A stretch of 64,000 nucleotides of DNA from Roseimicrobium sp. ORNL1. Its GTDB lineage: Bacteria > Verrucomicrobiota > Verrucomicrobiia > Verrucomicrobiales > Verrucomicrobiaceae. The DNA lies in NCBI RefSeq assembly GCF_011044495.1, contig NZ_CP049143.1, positions 3,906,001-3,970,000 of the forward strand, read 5' to 3'. Both the position numbers and the translations under genes were made by a program. Shown here one piece after another: positions 58,416 to 64,000 of the stretch. Under the pieces are notes generated by a model, which saw only the letters and a program-made list of their open reading frames with translations, did not search any database and was not told where the DNA came from. Numbering within the stretch: position 1 is the stretch's first letter; each line of letters starts with the position of its first letter.

Positions 58416-60224
58416 ATGGCCGCACAATTGTTTCCCTCTCCCTCCACGGTCTCACATCTGGTCTGCACGCTCACCCTGGCGACCAGCTTCTTTGTCAGTC
58501 CGATGATTCAGGCCATTGAGCATCCTACCGGCGGAACCACCTTGCAGGATGGCTCGACGCTGGAGGCGTGGGTGGGAAAGGAAGTGGGCACCGCCGAGCC
58601 CTTGGAAGGCGGAGGAAAGCGGCTCGTAGTGAGCCAGCCCGTGCCGGCGAAATCATACTCGGCACTTCTCACCACACCGTGCGGCGCGAGCCTGCAAAAA
58701 GAAGAGCCCCTCCTCGTGGTGGTAAAGGCACGCTCCGCAGGTGCAACGCCGGAGATGGGGGCGATGGTGGTAAAGCTGCAGATGAAAGCAGCCCCTTACC
58801 AAGCACTGGCGGACACGACGGAGATTCCCGTGCCGCCCACCTGGACAGACCTGCCCGTGACGCTCGTGCCCCGGGGTGATATCCCACCCGGAGACATCGT
58901 GGTGCAACTGCTGTGCGGCCACAAAAAGCAGACACTGGAGGTACAGTCCGTGCGGGTGGTCAAGTACCCCACCGGGACTGTCACCGCTGGATTCCCCCGC
59001 ATCAAACGCACCTACATTGGACGCGAGGCAGATGCCCCTTGGAGGAAAGCCGCCTTGGAGCGCATCGAGAAGCACCGGAAGGCAGAACTTTCCCTGGCAC
59101 TCACAAACTCCGAGGGCGCGGCTTTGTCCAACACGGAAGTCCATCTCAAGCTGCGCCGCCATGCGTTTGGCTTCGGCTCCGCCGTGACGGCGAAGCATCT
59201 CTGCGGAACCAGCGCGGATGATGCGCGCTACCGGGAGATTGTGGATCGGCTCTTCAGCATTGTGGTGTTTGAGAATGATCTGAAGGATGGAAATTGGGAG
59301 CCCTTCTTCGACGATGGACGGAAGGAGAAGCGCAATGCCGACCTGGAGCAGAGCTTTGCCTGGCTCGGCGAACGGCACATCCGCGTGCGCGGACACTACC
59401 TCATGCAGGTGGCTACGCCCTTCAACTTCGATGGAGTGAAGGACAACCAGGCCATTCATGACCGTGTGCTGGCCAGTGTGCGCGAGCGTTTGACGTTTGT
59501 GAAAGATCGCGTGTGCGAGTGGGATGTGATCAATCATCCCATCGCGTGGAGCGGTGCGGACATGCTGAACAAGCGACCGGGACTGGAGAAGCTTGATGAA
59601 GAAATCTTCCAGCTGGCGCGCACCCAGACGCAACTGCCCTTCTTTGTGAACGAGGACCAGGTGTTCCGCCCGGGACCGCAGCATGATGACACCTTCACCT
59701 ACATCCAGCGCCTGCAGGCGGAGGGTCTCGCAGTACAGGGGCTCGGTAATCAAGCCCACTTCGATGAGAGCTATCTCCCCTCTCCCACGCATCTCCTGGA
59801 AGTTACCGATCACTTCCAGAAGCTCGTGAAGCAGCAGTCCATCACTGAATATGACATCGTCACGACGAATGATGACGAGCTGGCGGCGGACTACACGCGG
59901 GATGTGTTGATCGCGACCTTCAGTCATCCTGCGTACACCAGCTTCCTCCTGTGGGGATTCTGGGAGGGCTCCCACTGGAAACCTGAGGCGGCCTCATGGA
60001 ATCTTGACTGGACCCTCAAGAAGCGCGGTGAAGTGCTGGAGGAATGGATTGGAAAAAGGTGGCAAACCAAAGTCACCCTGAAGACGGATGCGGAAGGCAG
60101 GCTGCACTGGCGTGGCTTCCCCGGCTGGTATGAAGTGACCGTGAAAGGCTCAAAGACAAAGGACGTCGAAGCCTCTGCTGAGGGTACGTCGGTCAAGGTG
60201 AGGATGGAAGCCTCTCCACGCTAG
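58416..60224 (+). CDS. Secreted GH10-like protein with altered acid/base position
   Basis: 602 residues from ATG 58416; the frame is open 36 codons upstream without signal character. A long signal or anchor segment (VCTLTLATSFFVSPMIQA) precedes a beta-rich domain (about 35-190) of carbohydrate-binding-module type, then the GH10 barrel from about 240. The GH10 blocks are present in order: FGSAVTAKHL, VFENDLKDGNWEPF, HIRVRGHYL, VCEWDVINHPIAW, GLGNQAHFD, ITEYDIVTTNDDELAADYTRDVLIATFSHPAYTSFLLWGFWEGSHW. The nucleophile Glu in ITEYDI (59847-59849) is kept, but the acid/base Glu of the usual DVVNE is His (59535-59537). It may be an inactive binder or use another residue. Confidence 0.87.
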   Translation: MAAQLFPSPSTVSHLVCTLTLATSFFVSPMIQAIEHPTGGTTLQDGSTLEAWVGKEVGTAEPLEGGGKRLVVSQPVPAKSYSALLTTPCGASLQKEEPLLVVVKARSAGATPEMGAMVVKLQMKAAPYQALADTTEIPVPPTWTDLPVTLVPRGDIPPGDIVVQLLCGHKKQTLEVQSVRVVKYPTGTVTAGFPRIKRTYIGREADAPWRKAALERIEKHRKAELSLALTNSEGAALSNTEVHLKLRRHAFGFGSAVTAKHLCGTSADDARYREIVDRLFSIVVFENDLKDGNWEPFFDDGRKEKRNADLEQSFAWLGERHIRVRGHYLMQVATPFNFDGVKDNQAIHDRVLASVRERLTFVKDRVCEWDVINHPIAWSGADMLNKRPGLEKLDEEIFQLARTQTQLPFFVNEDQVFRPGPQHDDTFTYIQRLQAEGLAVQGLGNQAHFDESYLPSPTHLLEVTDHFQKLVKQQSITEYDIVTTNDDELAADYTRDVLIATFSHPAYTSFLLWGFWEGSHWKPEAASWNLDWTLKKRGEVLEEWIGKRWQTKVTLKTDAEGRLHWRGFPGWYEVTVKGSKTKDVEASAEGTSVKVRMEASPR

Positions 60225-60304
60225 AACTTACGACTTATTGAGCCTTGCGTAATAGACTGACAGTGTCATCCCAAATATTTGGCAGTCATCAGTCTGGCAG
60301 CCGT

Positions 60305-60550
60305 GCCCTGAAGGGGCACAAGAGCAAAGCCCAGGGTTAGGGAGCCTCGGCGACCGACACCCTGGGTTGATGAGAAAAGATGCTCGACCCTGAAGGGGTC
60401 GCGGAGAGGGAGGCAATCCTCTGACGCGTGACATGCTTCTTGTGACGGCTCCTCCACCCCTTCAGGGTGGGATGCATTTGTGTACACCACCCAGGGTGTC
60501 GGTCGCTAAGGCTCTCTAACCCTGGGCTGGCCTCCTGCAGCCCTTCAGGC
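60305..60550. repeat. Inverted-repeat element with two nearly identical 95-nt arms
   Basis: The 425-bp gap after the GH10 gene holds a long palindrome: the left arm (60305-60400, from GCCCTGAAGGGGC to GACCCTGAAGGGGTC) and the right arm (about 60455-60550) match in reverse complement over most of their length, including the stretches AAGCCCAGGGTTAG, GCGACCGACACCCTGGGT and CCCTGAAGG. Each arm is itself flanked by CCCTGAAGG-type palindromes. A 55-nt spacer lies between. It should form a strong hairpin or is a small mobile element. No ORF in it. Confidence 0.8.
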
Positions 60551-60652
60551 AGCAACTTCGGAAATGCAGTCCATCTCGTGGGGCTCACCACCGGCGTCAG
60601 CCTATTACGAAAGGTTCAACAGGCGAAGGGAACCTTCGCCCCTCAGCCACAC

Positions 60653-60949
60653 TCAAAATCCAAAAATCGGCGGCGGCTTGTTCGGAGCGCCCTGCGTTTT
60701 CAGGCTCTCGATCTGTTTTTCAGAGTTGGCCAATTTGTCTTTGCACCAGCGGAAGTACTCATCCGAGATCTCCTGCACTGGCTTGGGTGAGTTGGCATAG
60801 GCCCAGAGGTAGGGACCGCCGTAGGTCCGGAGCCAGGTGGGTACCATGACTGTTTTTCCGCTCTTGTGGGAATAGTGCCCCACGAGCGGACCCATGCTCA
60901 GCGCGTACAGGCCTATCAGTACCAGCAACAGCAGAACCCACTTCGACAT
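60653..60949 (-). CDS. Small membrane-anchored protein of unknown function
   Basis: 98 residues from ATG 60949; an open frame continues upstream but without signal or membrane character. One N-terminal helix (WVLLLLVLIGLYALSMGPLVG) is followed by a polar domain (HYSHKSGKTVMVPTWLRTYGGPYLWAYANSPKPVQEISDEYFRWCKDKLANSEKQIESLKTQ) ending in GAPNKPPPIFGF. No family recognised. Convergent with the GH10 gene across the repeat element. Confidence 0.7.
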   Translation of the reverse strand: MSKWVLLLLVLIGLYALSMGPLVGHYSHKSGKTVMVPTWLRTYGGPYLWAYANSPKPVQEISDEYFRWCKDKLANSEKQIESLKTQGAPNKPPPIFGF

Positions 60950-61162
60950 GGGTACACGGTGGCTCAAAAGCTCCCTGGCGCCACTGGTAAATTGGCGCCC
61001 CTGCTTCGGCCGAAATCCACGATGACGTGAAAGCAAATGCTGCGTCACAACCGCCCGGGCACTTACCAACTCCCTATAGGAACCGGGTTCGTCGCCACCC
61101 GCTCCCCACGCAGCCTGCATCTGTTGTCCGCCTCATTTTCAACCCTCTTCCTCATTCGACCG

Positions 61163-61711
61163 ATGAGCATTCCTTACTACAATATCGCTCTGGCGGTTCA
61201 GTTACTGGGACTCCTTCTCGTCATGGGGGGCATGGTCGCCGTGCAATACTTCAGGGGAAAGGAGGAAGCCGTGCTTCGCACAGAACAGAAAGCCCTGCGT
61301 GCTGAGGCCGAGCGCGCACGCGATCATCTGGAGGACCCGAATGCGCCGCGCTGGGTTACCAAGGGCCTGGAGCGCGACTTGAAGATCTTCCTCCGCGCTC
61401 ACCCACCCGTGATCATGCACTTTGGCGCGCTGAAGAATCATCGTGAATCCGTGACCTTCGCGCTGGCCCTGCAGAAGGTGTGCTATAAGGAGGGCTGGTC
61501 ATCTTCGTTTCAAGTCATTGATCCCATCGCTGGTGTGCCCGTGCCGGTGGATGTGTGGATCACCGGTGATGCTGACTACCGTGAAGCCTTTGCCCACATT
61601 CTGCGCACCCACGGCATCAAGGTCGAGTATGTGGGTGCCACGCTCGATGGCTGGAGCTATGGCTATGATGATGCCGGGTTGGGCGTGTACGTGGGTGTGA
61701 AGAAGGGATGA
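61163..61711 (+). CDS. Membrane-anchored protein of unknown function
   Basis: 182 residues from ATG 61163. An N-terminal helix (ALAVQLLGLLLVMGGMVAVQYF) leads into a charged coiled-coil stretch (EAVLRTEQKALRAEAERARDHLED) and a soluble alpha/beta domain (LKIFLRAHPPVIMHFGALKNHRESVTFALALQKVCYKEGWSSSF, VDVWITGDADYREAFAHILRTHGIKVEYVGATLDG). The second half resembles a Rossmann-type or TIR-like sensor unit, an unproven comparison. Divergent from the small gene at 60653-60949. Confidence 0.72.
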   Translation: MSIPYYNIALAVQLLGLLLVMGGMVAVQYFRGKEEAVLRTEQKALRAEAERARDHLEDPNAPRWVTKGLERDLKIFLRAHPPVIMHFGALKNHRESVTFALALQKVCYKEGWSSSFQVIDPIAGVPVPVDVWITGDADYREAFAHILRTHGIKVEYVGATLDGWSYGYDDAGLGVYVGVKKG

Positions 61712-61804
61712 CAATTCTCATCCAGTATCCGCATAGGTCCGACATCAACCAAATGGGCTCGAAAATGCATGACAAGATGCAAAGGACATCTGAGACATGA
61801 AAGC

Positions 61805-62131
61805 ATGTCTTGGAATCTGCTGATCTACAGTCCTGAGGGCACCTCGCTCGGAGAGCCTGCAGCCGTAAAGACCGCACTTGAGAATGCATTTCCAGGATTT
61901 GAATGGCGAACGTTCACCGAAGGTGGATTGATCGTGGATGGAGGCTTCACTCTGGATCTCGCCATCGAAGAGGGAGCCGTGAGAGACATCTACACCAATG
62001 GCGGCTACAACCATATCAGGCAACTGGCGGCACTATGTCAGCGCCAGCACTGGGCCATGGCAGATGCACAGGAAGGCGAGGACATCGATCTCGATGATCC
62101 CGTGAAGTGGTACGAGGAACGCATGGAGTGA
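61805..62131 (+). CDS. Small cytoplasmic protein of unknown function
   Basis: 108 residues from ATG 61805 (ATG further up at 61769 possible). MSWNLLIYSPEGTSLGEPAAVKTALENAFPGFEWRTFTEGGLIVDGGFTLDLAIEEGAVRDIYTNGGYN shows alternating strands and helices of a small alpha/beta domain; acidic end (DAQEGEDIDLDDPVKWYEERME). It looks like the small globular proteins often found beside SMI1/KNR4-type immunity genes, but I see no toxin nearby. Function unknown. Confidence 0.72.
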   Translation: MSWNLLIYSPEGTSLGEPAAVKTALENAFPGFEWRTFTEGGLIVDGGFTLDLAIEEGAVRDIYTNGGYNHIRQLAALCQRQHWAMADAQEGEDIDLDDPVKWYEERME

Positions 62132-62163
62132 CGCACCGCCACTTCTCCTCTCACGGACGATTC

Positions 62164-62409
62164 ATGGAACGAACAAACCCCACTGTTATCTCCATGAGAA
62201 TCTTCGTCTACATCCTCGGATACCTCCTCCTCATTGGTGGCCTCGCTTGGGGCGCTTTGGTGATTGGCGTGCCGCTGCTGTATGTGCAGATCGCCAGCGT
62301 CATCTTCCTGGGTCTCGGCCTTATCGGCGCTGCCACCCGTACGCGCACTGCCCATGTGGTGACCAGCCCGCCTGCCACGACGGTGGTGGAGGACAGGAAT
62401 ACGCTGTAG
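62164..62409 (+). CDS. Small membrane protein
   Basis: 81 residues from ATG 62164; ATG 62194 would give 71. Two hydrophobic stretches (IFVYILGYLLLIGGLAWGALVIGV and YVQIASVIFLGLGLIGAAT) and a short polar tail with a TxxATTVVEDR sequence. No family recognised. 32 bp after the preceding gene on the same strand. Confidence 0.68.
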   Translation: MERTNPTVISMRIFVYILGYLLLIGGLAWGALVIGVPLLYVQIASVIFLGLGLIGAATRTRTAHVVTSPPATTVVEDRNTL

Positions 62410-62430
62410 CGCCGACACCACGAAGTGGTT

Positions 62431-63774
62431 TCACGGCGTCGTCACGGCTGGCTTCAGCAGATGCGCGGGCTCCACGCCTGCGGTTGCACTGAAGAGGTCC
62501 ACCTTGTCATTGGGTGGCTCGTCAAAGACAACGCCATCGCGGGTCTCCACGATGTAAGGTTTGCCATGGGCCAAGGCAAAGATCACTACGACGGTGCCGT
62601 CTGAAGCTTTGATCTCCGCCCGCAGTACCGGCCTGTTCCGCGAGGGTGGTGTACCCGGCGGCAAGGGCGCTACCAGTGTGACGTCACACTCCCCCGGCGC
62701 GAGGGCTTTGGAAAAACCATCGTCCACCGTTCCCACCTGACCATCGGGCAGCCTCCCCGTGCTGCGCGCCCGGCCGTCGGGTATGGCGAAGAGCATCTCA
62801 TTCTCAAAGACACCACTCTGGAAGAGCACGCGGAACACATCATTGGAGGTCTTCCCTTCGGGATATCTACCCTCGTTCCCAACGGCGTGGATGAAGAGCA
62901 TTGTATTGATGCTCGCGAGTTGCTCCTGCACCTTTCTAGCCACCGCGAGCGCCTCTTCACGGCTGAGGCCCGCACCTGTGGGTGACGACACCACCGCTGC
63001 TGCCGGTACCGCTACTGGAGCCTGATCCATGCGTTGCTTAGCCTCTACCGGTACTTCCACTTTGGTCGTCCCGATGTCTGAGAACTTCGCGGTGATATTG
63101 AATCCCCGCGTCACTCCACCTTCCTCAAAGCGCTGCTGCATTTCCATCAACACCGGAAATCCCTGCTCGATGCGAATGCGGACGTTCACCTTCGCGGGAG
63201 TGACGACACCCTTCTTCTTGTCCAGGCCGAGGGCCTTCATCACCTCCTCGGGAGTTAGCTCCGCGGTGTAGAAGTCCCCCTCCATCTTAAAAGAGGTGAT
63301 CGCACGCGCCATTGCCAATGCCATCTCGGCGGGAAGTTTCTTGCTGGTGAGCATGGTGAGTTCCCTCCGCATCGGCCGTGGACGGTCACTCTTCTTCTCC
63401 CGGTCATTCTCTTCCTGAATCAATTCTGCCACGGTCTTCCAGCCGTTTGGCATCTTGATGAGCCCCTTGCGCTTCTTGAACGCAATGTCGTAGGTACCAT
63501 TGGGTGATGTTTGCGTGAGCAATGTCCATCCGTCGCGCTCTGCCTTGCCCGAGATGTCCCCCACCCCCTGTGGCATTGCAGGCACGATCTCGGTGCGCCA
63601 CTGGAACGTCGCATTGGAAGCGTCCGCAAGCCGGGCAAACGCGGCCTGCACTTCGGCACTGGCATCCTCCGCCCAAGCCAGTTGGCTCCCAGCCAGGAGG
63701 CACGTGATGCTACCGACGATTACCAGCCTGCTGGGCATCACGCACCGGGCAAATAACCACGGAAATCTTTTCAT
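62431..63774 (-). CDS. Large secreted protein of unknown function
   Basis: 447 residues (ATG 63774, or ATG 63738 with a cleaner signal peptide: MPSRLVIVGSITCLLAGSQLAWA). The mature part begins with a helix-rich segment (DASAEVQAAFARLADASNATFQWRTEI), then a domain of mixed strands (GWTLLTQTSPNGTYDIAFKKRKGLIKMPNGWKTVAELIQEENDREKKSDRPRPM), a middle part with FYTAELTPEEVMKALGLDKKK and an Ala/Pro linker, and a C-terminal domain (DVTLVAPLPPGTPPSRNRPVLRAEIKASDGTVVVIFALAHGKPYIVETRDGVVFDEPPNDK). No family recognised. Convergent with the small membrane gene. Confidence 0.82.
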   Translation of the reverse strand: MKRFPWLFARCVMPSRLVIVGSITCLLAGSQLAWAEDASAEVQAAFARLADASNATFQWRTEIVPAMPQGVGDISGKAERDGWTLLTQTSPNGTYDIAFKKRKGLIKMPNGWKTVAELIQEENDREKKSDRPRPMRRELTMLTSKKLPAEMALAMARAITSFKMEGDFYTAELTPEEVMKALGLDKKKGVVTPAKVNVRIRIEQGFPVLMEMQQRFEEGGVTRGFNITAKFSDIGTTKVEVPVEAKQRMDQAPVAVPAAAVVSSPTGAGLSREEALAVARKVQEQLASINTMLFIHAVGNEGRYPEGKTSNDVFRVLFQSGVFENEMLFAIPDGRARSTGRLPDGQVGTVDDGFSKALAPGECDVTLVAPLPPGTPPSRNRPVLRAEIKASDGTVVVIFALAHGKPYIVETRDGVVFDEPPNDKVDLFSATAGVEPAHLLKPAVTTP

Positions 63775-64000
63775 AAGGCCATCCCTTTCGTTGCCGGAGA
63801 CCCGGCGGTTGGAATTCGAAAATCAATCAACAAGCAGACGCTCGGCAGGGCCCGAGGACGAGGGGTAAAGGCCTTTTGTTCAGCAGAATAGCAGAACGCC
63901 AATTTCCGGGCAAGGATGCTGACGGGCGTTTCCTCTTCGAGTCTGTGGTCGGGACGCCTACTGGGCATCTCCGTCATCCGCCGTAGCTTGTATCCCAGCC
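63775..64000. other. Right-end region without a confident gene
   Basis: 226 bp upstream of the secreted-protein gene to the window edge. A plus-strand frame opens at ATG 63916 and stays open to base 64000 (28 codons, starting MLTGVSSSSLWSGRLLG) with a GGGC-AAGG upstream; it may be the start of a gene that continues outside. A short minus-strand frame (63771-63977) that ends in an ATGA with the downstream gene has no protein character that I trust. Confidence 0.3.

Noticed and set aside
58653-59975. 440-codon minus-strand frame opposite the GH10-like gene
   Set aside because: The plus strand holds a complete GH10 motif series; the reverse product has no domain, signal or start context.
63771-63977. 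68-codon minus-strand frame upstream of the last gene
   Set aside because: It has an ATGA junction with the next gene, but the protein lacks any signal, domain or composition of a real gene and could be chance.

Overview
The window reads as chromosomal DNA of a Gram-negative, LPS-bearing bacterium, most likely of the PVC group and within it Verrucomicrobiota. The basis is the mix of families (KdtA and KdsD for a Kdo-based lipopolysaccharide, an SHD1-like domain protein, many secreted proteins of unknown function, MarC, flotillin plus NfeD-like protein), moderately high GC, many starts without a clear Shine-Dalgarno, and large palindromic intergenic repeats. This is inference from family content; no rRNA is present to prove it.

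Region 1 (1-31698, all on the minus strand) is one long surface-glycan locus. Transcription appears to enter at the right end. It starts with two adjacent GDP-mannose 4,6-dehydratase paralogues, then a Wzm/Wzt ABC exporter, then about 16 glycosyltransferases (GT2, GT4, GT9, GT11-like, GT47-like and two small DXD enzymes), eight SAM-dependent methyltransferases (about half FkbM-type), two acyltransferases, one PIG-L deacetylase, and a Wzy-like polymerase or ligase that runs off the left edge. Many genes overlap by ATGA or are separated by only a few bases. A GT2-GT4 pair is present twice (12175-13098 with 10653-11795, and 15690-16667 with 14572-15702). The glycan should be heavily decorated (methyl, acyl, probably free amine) and contain a 6-deoxy sugar made from GDP-mannose.

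Region 2 (31699-38338) opens with a 470-bp intergenic stretch, then a second O-antigen ligase or polymerase-like protein on the plus strand, a secreted protein, an alkyltransferase-like DNA repair protein, a Ser/Asp/His-rich lipoprotein, a small secreted protein, KdsD (Kdo supply) and another GT4.

Region 3 (38339-45662): a ribose-type sugar ABC importer on the minus strand; flotillin, an SRPBCC protein and an NfeD-like protein on the plus strand; a 394-bp nested inverted-repeat element; and a MarC-family membrane protein.

Region 4 (45920-49467, minus): tRNA-Glu(TTC) with a visible promoter, waaA/kdtA, rsmD (overlapping waaA by 116 bp), a rhomboid protease and a YfcE-like phosphodiesterase.

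Region 5 (49609-58223, mostly plus): a secreted protein with a textbook terminator, two cupins, a YcxB-like membrane protein, and a compact phospholipid operon. That operon holds a low-molecular-weight phosphatase/arsenate reductase fold, a CDP-alcohol phosphatidyltransferase with a non-canonical motif, PlsC, a small membrane protein, a CdsA-like protein and a proline-rich anchored protein. A zinc-ribbon/SHD1-like protein, a DUF2726-like protein and a small membrane protein follow.

Region 6 (58416-64000): a secreted GH10-like protein whose usual acid/base Glu is His, a 246-bp inverted-repeat element, four small proteins of unknown function and a larger secreted protein at the right end.
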